NCBI RefSeq assembly: GCF_028401415.2 | Contig: NZ_CP171821.2 | Coordinates: forward strand, 3,286,001 to 3,350,000 | Direction: 5' to 3' | Length of the DNA: 64,000 bases | DNA from: Glaciecola sp028401415 | GTDB taxonomy: Bacteria > Pseudomonadota > Gammaproteobacteria > Enterobacterales > Alteromonadaceae | Shown here: in pieces, positions 1 to 8,637 of the stretch | Layout of the letters: each line of letters starts with the position of its first letter | Position numbering within the stretch: the stretch's first letter is position 1 | Notes under the pieces: generated by a model | Told to the model about the DNA's origin: nothing | The model's input: the letters and a program-made list of their open reading frames with translations, nothing else | Databases searched by the model: none | Program-made: the position numbers and the translations under genes

Positions 1-221
1 TTTAAGGCTTCGTCCAGCCTTTCCTCGCTCTCTCCTTTCCATTCTTCGACTTTGTCAGTAAGCGGTTTCGCTTGCTCTTTCAGGGAAGCAATTTGCTTTT
101 CAATTTCTGCTTTTCCATCAGCTTGGGCTTCAGCAGCTTTCGCCTCTAGTTCACTGAGCTTTTCGTTTACTTCATCAATGGTCTGTTTGAGTTTTTCAAC
201 ATATTCGTCGCGCTTAGTCAT
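1..221 (-). CDS. Coiled-coil stress protein, sll1863-like (partial, C-terminus outside window)
   Basis: Reading the minus strand from ATG at 221 gives MTKRDEYVEKLKQTIDEVNE and then a highly charged Glu/Lys/Ala-rich helix with heptad character. At least 73 residues are visible and there is no stop before the window edge, so the gene is truncated by the window. The start is supported by an AGGAA-type ribosome site a few bases upstream. The N-terminus and composition resemble the small coiled-coil 'sll1863 family stress response' proteins of proteobacteria, whose biochemical role is not settled. An FNR-type palindrome lies about 80 bp upstream of the ATG, a spacing that would fit activation at -41.5 with a short leader. 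The family call is from memory of the N-terminal pattern and is moderately sure; coding status is likely. Confidence 0.6.
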   Translation of the reverse strand, partial: MTKRDEYVEKLKQTIDEVNEKLSELEAKAAEAQADGKAEIEKQIASLKEQAKPLTDKVEEWKGESEERLDEAL

Positions 222-531
222 TAGTTTTTCCTGATCATGAGTGAATTTATTGTCTTTCCATGCTCATGCTAGCGTTTGTTACACAGCTTAATTTTGACGT
301 ACATCAATTGCACAATAGATTTTTATTGGTCATTCACCACGAACACGTTGACATTAAGTCCTTTCGCCAAGCGCTAAAATACCATCGAGAAGAGCCTTAA
401 TCTCATCTGACTTTAGACCTACGTAGTTTCCGCAATAATTTACGCATCACTGCGAATATGAGCGGGTAATTTCTGGCTATATGATGATTATAGAAACCCA
501 ATAAACGTCTGTAGTAGAGCATTCAGGTTCG
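222..531. other. Divergent intergenic region 5' of the fnr-like gene
   Basis: 310 bp, AT-rich, with the FNR-type box at 294-307 as the only feature I can support. No small coding frame with a good ribosome site was seen. Confidence 0.55.
294..307. promoter_or_regulatory. FNR-type box between the stress-protein gene and the fnr-like gene
   Basis: The sequence TTGACGTACATCAA matches the FNR consensus TTGAT-N4-ATCAA at 9 of 10 defined positions. It lies in the 310-bp divergent intergenic region, about 80 bp from the minus-strand start at 221 and about 230 bp from the plus-strand start at 532. The position favours control of the coiled-coil stress gene. Whether the neighbouring regulator binds it is inferred from that protein's FNR-like recognition helix. 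Confidence 0.55.
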
Positions 532-1278
532 ATGCTTAAGACGGTGTTAATCAACAACTTAAGTGGTGTCCAAATGGAAAATGTATTGCCTCTACGCCCC
601 AACAAAATCGAAAGAGTAAGCGCTTATCAAAGTGAAGATAGTATTGCGACTCGCTCGAATACTCGTAACTCTCATCGCATCTATCAGCGCAAGCAAGTGC
701 TGTATTGTGCAGGTGATGTATTTAAAGCGGTATATCAGTTGCGTTCGGGCTCTGCAAAAGCTTCTGTATGCACCGTCAATGGGGATGAACATATTACTGA
801 CTTCTTCTATCCGGGGGATATTGTAGGCGTGGATGGTTTTGACAGTTTTGTGCACTCCCAGCAGCTTACTTTTCTCGAGACTAGCAGTGTGGTGTGCTAC
901 ACGGAAAGGGAAATCGACAGTTTATTGGCCAAGTCAGAGGCTTTTCGAAGTAGTTTGCTGCGCGCTATGAGTCATAGTTTAGTGCGCGATCAACAGATGT
1001 TATTAAGCCTAACTAATTGCTGCAGTGTGCAGCGAGTTGCTCAGTTTATCTTGAGTTTATCGAAGCGGTTTAGCGAACGCCGATGTTCGAGTGTGGAGTT
1101 TAGTTTGAGCATGACGCGCACCGATATTGCCAGCTATATTGGCATGGCTATTGAGACCCTAAGTCGGGTGCTGACTGCCTTTCAGCAAGCGAATATTTTA
1201 AGCATTAAACATCGTAAAGTCGTCATCAATGACCTTGATGCACTCAGGGCAAAAGCGAAGGTGGATTTGTTTCTTTAA
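532..1278 (+). CDS. Crp/Fnr-family regulator with FNR-type recognition helix but no N-terminal Fe-S cysteines
   Basis: A 248-residue Crp/Fnr protein. A cyclic-nucleotide-binding-like beta-roll spans about residues 48-130, followed by a dimerisation helix and a C-terminal winged helix. The recognition helix carries E208-T-L-S211-R212, the E-x-x-S-R set that FNR uses to read TTGAT half-sites. Length and alignment match E. coli FNR (250 aa), and a cysteine sits at the equivalent of FNR Cys122. However, residues 1-58 contain no cysteine, so the cluster of N-terminal ligands is missing and a normal oxygen-sensing [4Fe-4S] centre is unlikely. Starts at 532 or 574 are both possible; 532 preserves FNR-like length, with a short AGG site. 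Neighbours (Hsp20, Usp, GlgC, UspE) fit a stress or oxygen-limitation regulon. Signal sensed: unknown. Confidence 0.85.
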   Translation: MLKTVLINNLSGVQMENVLPLRPNKIERVSAYQSEDSIATRSNTRNSHRIYQRKQVLYCAGDVFKAVYQLRSGSAKASVCTVNGDEHITDFFYPGDIVGVDGFDSFVHSQQLTFLETSSVVCYTEREIDSLLAKSEAFRSSLLRAMSHSLVRDQQMLLSLTNCCSVQRVAQFILSLSKRFSERRCSSVEFSLSMTRTDIASYIGMAIETLSRVLTAFQQANILSIKHRKVVINDLDALRAKAKVDLFL

Positions 1279-1305
1279 TCAGCATTGATAGAAATTCTGC
1301 AATGT

Positions 1306-1319
1306 TTGATCTTTATCAA
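1306..1319. promoter_or_regulatory. Perfect FNR-type box upstream of hsp20-usp
   Basis: TTGATCTTTATCAA is an exact match to TTGAT-N4-ATCAA. It lies between the fnr-like gene (ends 1278) and the Hsp20 gene (starts 1428), centred about 115 bp before that ATG. The natural reading is an activator site for the Hsp20-UspA unit. A partial, weaker TTGAT half-site follows at about 1337. Confidence 0.65.
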
Positions 1320-1427
1320 AATAGGACACCTTGGATTTGATTAAATCCAGATGTTTCCATGCTCGCGTTAATGCATTGGAATACAAGTGAGTAAATCTTT
1401 TTATCAGTGAATAACAGGAGAGTAGCG

Positions 1428-1925
1428 ATGTCTGAACTTCAATCTTCAAAACATAGCGAAAAAAAGCATAATCACAACTTTCTGCAGTTGGAAACAGGCT
1501 GGGATCAGTTTGACAATATGCTCCATAACTTTTCTAAACGCTGGCCGTTTCAGCATCTGGAGCGAGCAAGCATGGCACCCGAAGGCATGATGCTAAATCC
1601 GCGTGTAGACATTAAAGAGGGCAAAAAGTCTTACGATATTTCAGCTGAATTACCGGGTCTTGACACCAAAGATGTAAGTTTAGAGGTGAAAGAAGGTGTA
1701 TTGACTTTAACAGGTGAGAAGAAAACCGAAACGAGCAAAGATGGCGAGAAAGACTATCACGTCATGGAACGAAGCTATGGTTTCTTTAAACGCAGTTTTG
1801 CTTTGCCCAACGGCGTAGATCAAGAAAAGATCAGCGCAGAATTTAAAAAAGGTGTGCTGCATGTATCTATTCCAAAAACCGAACATGCCATCAAAGACCA
1901 GCACAAAATAAATATTAAAGGTTAG
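1428..1925 (+). CDS. Hsp20 / alpha-crystallin small heat-shock protein
   Basis: A 165-residue small heat-shock protein, an ATP-independent holdase that keeps unfolding proteins soluble in the cytoplasm. The alpha-crystallin domain runs from about residue 55 to 155: PRVDIKEGKKSYDISAELPG opens it, then a VSLEVKEGVLTLTGEK strand pair, and GVLHVSIPK near the end. The start at ATG 1428 is chosen because CAGGAG lies 7 bases upstream; the in-frame GTG at 1407 would place that ribosome site inside the gene. It is followed 34 bp later by a UspA gene, probably in one transcript. A perfect FNR-type box upstream suggests control by the adjacent regulator rather than, or in addition to, heat-shock sigma factor. 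Confidence 0.93.
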   Translation: MSELQSSKHSEKKHNHNFLQLETGWDQFDNMLHNFSKRWPFQHLERASMAPEGMMLNPRVDIKEGKKSYDISAELPGLDTKDVSLEVKEGVLTLTGEKKTETSKDGEKDYHVMERSYGFFKRSFALPNGVDQEKISAEFKKGVLHVSIPKTEHAIKDQHKINIKG

Positions 1926-1959
1926 CACTGGGTTTTAAGGTTTAAATGAGGAAATGAGT

Positions 1960-2394
1960 ATGAAAAATTACAAGCGCATTCTAGTTGCGATAGATATTTA
2001 CTCAGAGTACGACCGTGTGCTGCAAAGAGCGCTAAGTTCGGCGGCAAAGCCAAGCGATTGTAGTCTTGTATTTGTGACTTTGCCGCCGGTGTATTTTCAG
2101 CCCTATATTACTGGCGTCGGCGGCGATTTTGTCGTTGACATTGAAAGACAATCTCGCACTCGTTTGGGTGAAATTGCAAAGCAACACAAAATCCCTGAGG
2201 AAAATGTGTATGTTCCCACCGGTCGCACTGCAGATGAGATTCAGTCACTGGCAGATGATATTGGCGCGGATCTGATTGTGATTGGCACCCATGGCCGTTC
2301 GGGACTAAAGCTGCTGTTAGGTGCTACCGCCAACGAGTTGTTGCACGGCGTCAAACAAGATGTATTGGCGGTGCGCATTGATGGTGCAAGTTAA
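1960..2394 (+). CDS. Universal stress protein, UspA family
   Basis: A single-domain Usp of 144 residues with the usual N-terminal strand (KRILVAID) and a C-terminal nucleotide-loop region, GTHGRSGLKLLLGAT. This is close to the ATP-binding pattern G-2x-G-9x-G-S/T but one residue short before the last glycine, and Ala replaces Ser/Thr there, so ATP binding is uncertain. ATG 1960 is preferred over ATG 1954 because the GAGGA ribosome site at about 1948-1952 has proper spacing only to the second. The gene lies 34 bp downstream of hsp20 and 76 bp upstream of glgC, so it likely shares the hsp20 promoter and its FNR-type box. Confidence 0.9.
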   Translation: MKNYKRILVAIDIYSEYDRVLQRALSSAAKPSDCSLVFVTLPPVYFQPYITGVGGDFVVDIERQSRTRLGEIAKQHKIPEENVYVPTGRTADEIQSLADDIGADLIVIGTHGRSGLKLLLGATANELLHGVKQDVLAVRIDGAS

Positions 2395-2470
2395 CCGAAA
2401 TCAAGTCAGCATGTGGCAATTTTAGTCACCTATACCCACTTACTAACTGTTATTTAATAGAGGCGATATA

Positions 2471-3841
2471 ATGATTGCTATGCATGAATCACAAACCGAT
2501 CAACTGTTGAGCAGTACGCTCGTGTTGATTTTAGCGGGCGGGCAGGGTAGCCGCCTTCATGAGCTTACAAAAACGCGCGCCAAGCCATGCATGGAATTTG
2601 CCGCTAACTATCGCTTAATCGATTTTCCACTGTCGAACTGCATTAATTCGGGGCTTAAAAAGGTCGGCATTGTGACTCAGTATAAAGCACAAACGCTGTT
2701 GAATCATTTAGTCGGTCAAAGCTGTAAGTTCAATCATCATTGTGGTGAGTTTTTAGAGTTATTGCCGGCCTCCCAACAAGAGTCAAAAAACTGGTATCAG
2801 GGAACCGCCGATGCGCTGCATCAAAATATCGCGTTCATTGAGTCAGTTAAACCACAGCGCGTGTTGGTATTGTCGGGGGATCATATCTACAAAATGGATT
2901 ATCGCCTGCTACTGAGTGAGCACGCGAATAGCCGGGCAGATATGACGGTCTCATGCATCGAATCGTCCATTGAAGATGCGCGCGGTAAGCTTGGGGTCAT
3001 GCAGGTTGATGGCAAAATGCAAATCACTGCATTTGAAGAAAAGCCCGAACATCCTAGCCCCTTAGCAGATAAACCAGGGCATGTGCTCGCTTCAATGGGC
3101 AATTATGTGTTTGAAACTGATTTCTTGCTTCAAGTATTACGCGAAGATGCAGCCAATCACGACTCGACCCACGATTTTGGCAAAGATGTCATCCCCTCGC
3201 TCATTAAGCGCTCAAAGGTAAACGGATTTCGTTTTCGCGATAGCAACAACACCATTCCGTATTGGAAAGACGTAGGTACCTTGGATAATTACTATGGTGC
3301 CAATATGGATATGCTCAAAGCCAGCGCGCCTCTAGATGTAAACGATCCACTATGGCCAATATCAAGCGCGCCAAGCAGCTTACCACCTACGCGTTGTTAC
3401 ACCTTGGCGAATGCTTCGGCTGCGTTGAGTGATTCTTTGCTCGGGCACGGTTGCGAATTACACGCATGCGAGATATCCGGCAGTGTGGTGTGTGAGAAAG
3501 TCCATATTGAGAAAGATGTGAGCATTAAAGACGCTGTTATTTTACCTAATGTGCGAATAGGAAAAGGGGCAAAAGTGTTTAATGCGATTGTCGATGCCGC
3601 GTGCGATATTCCTCCGGGCGTGACGATAGGATTTAACGCCAGGGTAGACAGGCAAAATGGTTTTCGAGTAACGGAAAAAGGCGTTACTCTCGTTTCCCAA
3701 GAGGCGCTCGATAAGCTAAGGCAACGTGCGCTGAGTCGAAGCAAGCGCGCGGCATTCACAGAGCTTGCGCACTCGCACGCCACCCAACAGGTCAAAATTG
3801 TGAATTCTACGCAGCATGAGCCTGAGCGCTACGCCCTGTAA
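2471..3841 (+). CDS. glgC: Glucose-1-phosphate adenylyltransferase (ADP-glucose pyrophosphorylase)
   Basis: A 456-residue enzyme making ADP-glucose from glucose-1-phosphate and ATP, the committing step of bacterial glycogen synthesis. The nucleotidyltransferase half has the G-rich loop LILAGGQGSRLHELT, the RAKP motif, an IDFPLSNCINSG segment, the substrate loop WYQGTADAL and GDHIYKMDY. The C-terminal half has the left-handed beta-helix pattern (VRIGKGAKVFNAIVD). Length is slightly above E. coli GlgC (431 aa), with a Ser/His-rich tail. No glgA, glgB or glgP is present, so it is an orphan in this window. It follows hsp20-uspA by 76 bp with its own ribosome site (AGGCG), and the context suggests glycogen storage linked to stress or low oxygen. 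Confidence 0.95.
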   Translation: MIAMHESQTDQLLSSTLVLILAGGQGSRLHELTKTRAKPCMEFAANYRLIDFPLSNCINSGLKKVGIVTQYKAQTLLNHLVGQSCKFNHHCGEFLELLPASQQESKNWYQGTADALHQNIAFIESVKPQRVLVLSGDHIYKMDYRLLLSEHANSRADMTVSCIESSIEDARGKLGVMQVDGKMQITAFEEKPEHPSPLADKPGHVLASMGNYVFETDFLLQVLREDAANHDSTHDFGKDVIPSLIKRSKVNGFRFRDSNNTIPYWKDVGTLDNYYGANMDMLKASAPLDVNDPLWPISSAPSSLPPTRCYTLANASAALSDSLLGHGCELHACEISGSVVCEKVHIEKDVSIKDAVILPNVRIGKGAKVFNAIVDAACDIPPGVTIGFNARVDRQNGFRVTEKGVTLVSQEALDKLRQRALSRSKRAAFTELAHSHATQQVKIVNSTQHEPERYAL

Positions 3842-3972
3842 AATATGCCTTCAGTTGGTTTTGTTTGCCAGCAATGCTAGGGTAAGTTTGAACATCGATT
3901 AGAGTAGCAGATGGTGTTATGCCCTCAAAGTATAAAGTAGTTTTGCTAAAATCCTTTTCCGCACGCCCGCAC

Positions 3973-4953
3973 TCATGCATTCACTAAAATTGGCGAGTGA
4001 AAGCCATCTGGTTTTACGACTAACAAGTCAATCTCTAGGCGTTTGAATATGTTTTCGGCAGTGCTGCCTAGAAAGCCCGTTCGATAAGTAGTGCCAATCA
4101 CTATGGTCGAGGCGCCCAGTTCACTGGCGAGTTTTGGCAGTGCCTCAATGGCCTTGCCATTCACAAAATGACGATGTTCCAAATGCGGCACTATTTCTTC
4201 GCAGCCTTGAGTAAACTTCTCATAATGCTGTTCTTTCAGTGCATGGATAATATCTTGATTGGCAACGGTTTTGGTAAATTCTGGAAATACGTCGGTAAGC
4301 AGATTAGTTTGCCTGATGCCCTGAATAAACATCTCCCAATAGCTAGGGTCAAAGCAATGACAGGCATGTAAGGGTGCGTCCAGAGCAGTTGAAAGCGCAA
4401 GTGCGCTGTTTAACACATTATTGTCCAAATGACTTTGTTCATTCAGTTTTTGCCCTGGGTCTACCGCGGCTAACACCGCTCGGCCTTTACTTTGAGTGTG
4501 ATTTTGTGCTGACTCCCTTGCAAATAAAATGGGGCATGGACAAGACTTAAGAATCTGCGCTTCATTAACGCCATGTACCCATTGTTCAAAGGCTGAGGCT
4601 AAGCGTGAGCTTTTAATCACAAGATCGGGTTTGTAGTCATCAATGGCTCTTACTGCACTGATATATCCAGTGTCTTGCCATATGACTTGAGTGGTAAAGT
4701 GCACGTTGTCTGTAGCAGAATAACACGCTAGCTCTTCTAATTTTTGAGTGTGGTAATCAATTAACGAACGCTTTACTAAGTCTATATGGTCAAGATCTAA
4801 CATAAACGTTGATTCAATATTCGCGTCATAAACGTTCATGAACAACAGGATTTCTGTGTTTGCTGGGTGTTTGAGTTGTAGCGCTCGGTAAAGCGCCTGA
4901 TGCTCAGTGTCGTTTTGTTCAATGATCACAAAAATCTTCTTAAAGGCCTTCAT
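3973..4953 (-). CDS. uspE: Tandem-domain universal stress protein, UspE-like
   Basis: A 326-residue protein made of two Usp domains (about 1-150 and 160-318). The second ends GTTYRTGFLGSTAENIF...DLLVVKPDGF, very close to the C-terminus of E. coli UspE. The first domain lacks the ATP-binding glycine loop, as in UspE. The start has CTGGAGA 4 bases upstream of ATG 4953. In E. coli uspE adjoins fnr; here the FNR-like gene is about 2.7 kb away, so the association is loosely kept. The gene starts 91 bp after the end of the exporter operon on the same strand and might be read through from it. The ortholog name is likely but not certain. Confidence 0.85.
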   Translation of the reverse strand: MKAFKKIFVIIEQNDTEHQALYRALQLKHPANTEILLFMNVYDANIESTFMLDLDHIDLVKRSLIDYHTQKLEELACYSATDNVHFTTQVIWQDTGYISAVRAIDDYKPDLVIKSSRLASAFEQWVHGVNEAQILKSCPCPILFARESAQNHTQSKGRAVLAAVDPGQKLNEQSHLDNNVLNSALALSTALDAPLHACHCFDPSYWEMFIQGIRQTNLLTDVFPEFTKTVANQDIIHALKEQHYEKFTQGCEEIVPHLEHRHFVNGKAIEALPKLASELGASTIVIGTTYRTGFLGSTAENIFKRLEIDLLVVKPDGFHSPILVNA

Positions 4954-5044
4954 GCTGTCTCCAGAATGTTGCGCATATCGTGTCGTATTGTGACTGCTCA
5001 GCTATTTTGTGCGCTTGATATAAGGTGTGTATAAAATATGAGTC

Positions 5045-6262
5045 TTATAAGGTTTCACGCTGTTTCACCTTTGCTCCATCTACCGTTTGGTCGTTAGGAT
5101 GCAAAATAAATGATTCATCTTGCTCTAGTCCGGATAAAAGCTCTGCATGGAAATTGTTTCGCTGCCCCAATTCTACAATGCGTTTTTCAACCTCGCCATC
5201 GACAACGGCGTATATGGCCCAGTCTTGATTTTCACGGAAAAGCGCACTAATCGGTAGTGTGAGAACATCCTTAATTTCATTTAGTACAATGGTGACGTCT
5301 ACTTGATACCCGTGGCCAAGTCGTGCGTGCTGTTCATAATCACTGGTAAAATCGATAATAACGTTAACGCGCTGCTCTTCAATGCCAAGTGCAGATATCT
5401 TTTTAAATCCGATGGGTTCTACATGACTGACTACGCCTTCTAAATCGCTTTGACCGCCCCAATTGGAGATGATTGCGCGCTGGCCTATTTCAACGTTAAC
5501 GGCATCAAAAGAAAGTAACTCTACTACAATTTCAAGCTGACGAGGATTGCCAATTTCAACTAAGGGTGTGCCCGCCTGAACCACGCCTTCACTTTTATTT
5601 AGGATAGTAAGCACCTTGCCATCGACTGGTGACGTAATATTGATACAGTCGCACTCAGGTACAGGGGCTTGGTCTGCTGCCGGTGACATCAGTTGTGCTT
5701 TAGCTCGCTCGTGCTCAAACACCCGCATTTGCAGCGCAGCCTGAGCGGTAGCAAGCTCAGCGCGCGTGGTTTTATAAACGCGTTCTGCGGTATCAAGCTC
5801 TCGTTGAGAAACACTGTTATTGACGCGCAGTTCGCGCATTCGATTAAGTTCTGTTAAGGCAAACTCTAATTCAGCTTCGACTTGCTCAACTTGCGCCTGA
5901 GCCAGTGTTTGTGACGATGCTGTCGCTTCAACATCAGCCTTGGCTTGCGCTTCGGTGCGCGGGTCTAAGAAAGCCGGGTCAATCGGTTCGATAATGGCGA
6001 CAACGGTATCTGAGAGCGTCACTTCATCGCCCACCTCTGACTCAATTCTGCGCAAGTTACCGGTAACTGGTGCAGAGAGTACATACGTGTCGTGAATACG
6101 GGTTCTACCTTCTTCTGTGACGCTTATCACTAAGTCATTCTTGCTCACCTGCTGAATGTCTGTCAGCACAGTCGTGGGGCGAAACGAATATCCGATTGCT
6201 AGTAAAAGCACCAATGCAATTGCCAACCACAACACGATGCGTGAGTGTCTTTTATTCATCAT
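5045..6262 (-). CDS. HlyD/RND-type periplasmic adaptor (membrane fusion) protein
   Basis: A 405-residue adaptor of an ABC efflux system. It has an N-terminal membrane anchor (residues about 9-27), a lipoyl-like half (VLSAPVTGNLRRIESEVGDEV), a long alpha-hairpin coiled coil at about 95-195 rich in Ala/Glu/Gln, the second lipoyl half (ITSPVDGKVLTILNKSEGVV), then beta-barrel and membrane-proximal domains. It should bridge the inner-membrane transporter to an outer-membrane channel; no TolC homologue is in the window. Its ATG overlaps the permease stop codon (TAATG), indicating translational coupling. A second ATG lies one codon later. Substrate unknown. Confidence 0.9.
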   Translation of the reverse strand: MMNKRHSRIVLWLAIALVLLLAIGYSFRPTTVLTDIQQVSKNDLVISVTEEGRTRIHDTYVLSAPVTGNLRRIESEVGDEVTLSDTVVAIIEPIDPAFLDPRTEAQAKADVEATASSQTLAQAQVEQVEAELEFALTELNRMRELRVNNSVSQRELDTAERVYKTTRAELATAQAALQMRVFEHERAKAQLMSPAADQAPVPECDCINITSPVDGKVLTILNKSEGVVQAGTPLVEIGNPRQLEIVVELLSFDAVNVEIGQRAIISNWGGQSDLEGVVSHVEPIGFKKISALGIEEQRVNVIIDFTSDYEQHARLGHGYQVDVTIVLNEIKDVLTLPISALFRENQDWAIYAVVDGEVEKRIVELGQRNNFHAELLSGLEQDESFILHPNDQTVDGAKVKQRETL

Positions 6263-8637
6263 TATTCCCTCGTTTTCAGTACTTTTATTAAGTCAAGCGT
6301 GTCCACGCGTCTGCGCACGATAGCCGCGGAAATTCCTGCCGCAACAATTACCAAAGTTGCGGCGATGCCGTATGTAGATAATTCAATGACCAGCGGTACG
6401 CGAAACATTTCGGTATCAAAGGCGCTAGCCATAGACAGCACCAATATCCATCCGCACAAACAGCCCAAAGGCAGACCAAATAAGACCATAAACATGACTT
6501 CACCCAGCAGCACGTAAGAAATTTCGCCTCGAGTAAAGCCTAAAACACGCAAAGTCGCTAACTCTCTGGCACGCTCTGATAATGCGACGCGTGTACTGTT
6601 ATACACCACACCAAAGGTGAGTATGCAGGCTAAAAATACGAACATGAGAATGAGCACAAGTAGATGCTCAACGATGATCTGATCAAAAGAGTCTGCAGCG
6701 GCTTGGCGCAGCATTACTGCAGTGATTTTTGGGGTTTCTTTAAGTTTGTTGAAGGTTTCATCTTGCTTTGCTCCATCAACCAAAATATTCGCGTATTCAA
6801 AGCTTGGCGATTCGCCCATATATCGGTTTAGCATACCGATTTCAAGGTATGTTGGTGTGCCAATGTAAGTTTCAAATACGCCTGCGACTGGCAAACTGAA
6901 AGTCTTCCGTTTTCCCTCAAGCACTTCTACCCAAACCTCGTCGCCTACATCTACCTTGAGCTTTTGGGCGAGGCGAGTGGCCATCATCAAACCATTGCTT
7001 GGCAGGGGCACGACTTTCTCTTGCGAGGCGTCGTAAACAGGCTGTAAGGTGCTGTCTTTTTCGATACCCGAAATTGCCCCTCGATGGGTAATGCCGCCAG
7101 CGCTAATATCAGCAGAAATAATCCGCATAGGCTCGGCGCGAATAACACCAGGCAAGTTTTCAAAGTCGTGAATCGCGCGCATGCTGACCGGATTGGGCAC
7201 TCCAACCATCATGTCTTGCTTTTGCGCCTCTTCAAAATACACGCGCTGCAAATAGTCAAGGGAGTCGGTCCATTGCATGTTCATAATTATCAGACCGCAC
7301 GATAAGGCCACCCCGAAGCTTGTTAAAAAAGAGCGCAGTGGCCATCGTCGAATCTGGCGCAACGCAATGCGGGTAGGTTGGTCTAGCCATCGTGCGTAGC
7401 GCGTATTAAAGTTGAGCGACTGGCTATAAACGGGTGGTGAGGGCGGTATCATTGCTTGGGCGGGCGGCAGTTTTATCGCTGCCCTCACCGCGAAATACGC
7501 GCCAATGAGCACCGCTACAGTCGTGATAAGCCCGCCTATGCTATAGGAGCTTAATCTGGGTTCGTATACAAACAGCGGGAATCGGTACATTTCAGTAAAT
7601 ATTTGTGAGTTTTCTCGGCCCAGGTAATAGCCCAAAGTGCATCCAATTACGAAGCCTATTAAGCAAATGAGCAGAACCAGCTTGGCGTATTGCCACGCAA
7701 TTTGCGCTCCGCTATAGCCGAATGCTTTCAGCAATCCAATTTCCGTGCGTTCAGTGGCAATTAGGCGCGACAAAACCATGTTGGTCAAAAACACCGACAC
7801 CACAATAAATATGCTCGGTAAAATGCGCGCCATCGATTTTTGTTGCTCAATTTCGTTCATTACAAACCAGTTAGAAATCTGGTCTTTTCTGTCTATTGAA
7901 CTAATGCCGCCATATGGCTCAAGTAACGTGTCAATTTCCAGCAGCACCTGCTCGGTAGACGCATTGTGCATTAGTTTTAAAGCGATGGAGTTAAACGACG
8001 CATCTAAATCAAAGGCAGCCTCGAGTACGTCTCTGGCTAACCACATAACGCCAAAACGCTCATCGTCGGGCATCAAACCGCCGGGGCTGATGGCGTAGAT
8101 AAATTCAGGGCTAAGCGCAGTTCCAACTACTCTAAACTGGCGTTTATTGCCATCCATAATGATATCTATACGCCCGTAAAGCGGAATGCCATGTGCCTGC
8201 GCAAACGGCTCGCTGACAATGATTTCGTCGCTGCGACCGGGGGCGACCCAGCGCCCCGTTCTGAGCACCAGTTGGTTTAGAAGGGGTTGATTGTTTTCGG
8301 GAATGGACAATAGTTGCCCGACAACAGGTTCCGCAAAGTCGGCAATATCCACGGTGACATATTCGGTAATGCGCGTATCGACAGTTTGTACACCGGGTAT
8401 TTCGCTTAAGCTCTTTGCTAAACGTTCCGGAGCACGGGTGGCATAGGCAAATACATCGGCAAACTTATAGCGCTCGTAATAAGCCTCAGTAGTATCTCTA
8501 AGCGCATCAACCGTTGACAGTGACATGACCAAAGTTGCTACGCCTGAGCCAATCACTAAGGCAATAGCAAGCACCTGACCGCGCAAGCGCCACAGGTCGC
8601 GAAAGAGCTTTTTATCAATTGCCGAAAAAACTACCAC
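6262..8637 (-). CDS. ABC transporter permease with two FtsX-like domains
   Basis: A 791-residue permease. One membrane segment lies at about 20-40, then a MacB-type periplasmic domain. A first FtsX block of three helices (about 275-395) follows, then a second N-terminal-type segment (RSFLTSFGVALSCGLIIMNM), another periplasmic domain and a second FtsX block (about 655-785). This duplicated architecture resembles large LolC/MacB-superfamily permeases paired with a LolD-like ATPase and an HlyD adaptor. Translation probably starts at GTG 8637, overlapping the ATPase stop codon; no in-frame ATG is near. It likely moves a lipophilic or peptide substrate out of the inner membrane. The actual substrate cannot be told. 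Confidence 0.9.
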   Translation of the reverse strand: MVVFSAIDKKLFRDLWRLRGQVLAIALVIGSGVATLVMSLSTVDALRDTTEAYYERYKFADVFAYATRAPERLAKSLSEIPGVQTVDTRITEYVTVDIADFAEPVVGQLLSIPENNQPLLNQLVLRTGRWVAPGRSDEIIVSEPFAQAHGIPLYGRIDIIMDGNKRQFRVVGTALSPEFIYAISPGGLMPDDERFGVMWLARDVLEAAFDLDASFNSIALKLMHNASTEQVLLEIDTLLEPYGGISSIDRKDQISNWFVMNEIEQQKSMARILPSIFIVVSVFLTNMVLSRLIATERTEIGLLKAFGYSGAQIAWQYAKLVLLICLIGFVIGCTLGYYLGRENSQIFTEMYRFPLFVYEPRLSSYSIGGLITTVAVLIGAYFAVRAAIKLPPAQAMIPPSPPVYSQSLNFNTRYARWLDQPTRIALRQIRRWPLRSFLTSFGVALSCGLIIMNMQWTDSLDYLQRVYFEEAQKQDMMVGVPNPVSMRAIHDFENLPGVIRAEPMRIISADISAGGITHRGAISGIEKDSTLQPVYDASQEKVVPLPSNGLMMATRLAQKLKVDVGDEVWVEVLEGKRKTFSLPVAGVFETYIGTPTYLEIGMLNRYMGESPSFEYANILVDGAKQDETFNKLKETPKITAVMLRQAAADSFDQIIVEHLLVLILMFVFLACILTFGVVYNSTRVALSERARELATLRVLGFTRGEISYVLLGEVMFMVLFGLPLGCLCGWILVLSMASAFDTEMFRVPLVIELSTYGIAATLVIVAAGISAAIVRRRVDTLDLIKVLKTRE

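Noticed and set aside
1335..1351. Second FNR box upstream of hsp20 (TTGATTAAATCCA)
   Set aside because: Only the left half-site matches; the right half lacks ATCAA.
1407..1427. GTG start for hsp20 seven codons upstream
   Set aside because: The CAGGAG ribosome site for ATG 1428 would then be inside the coding region.
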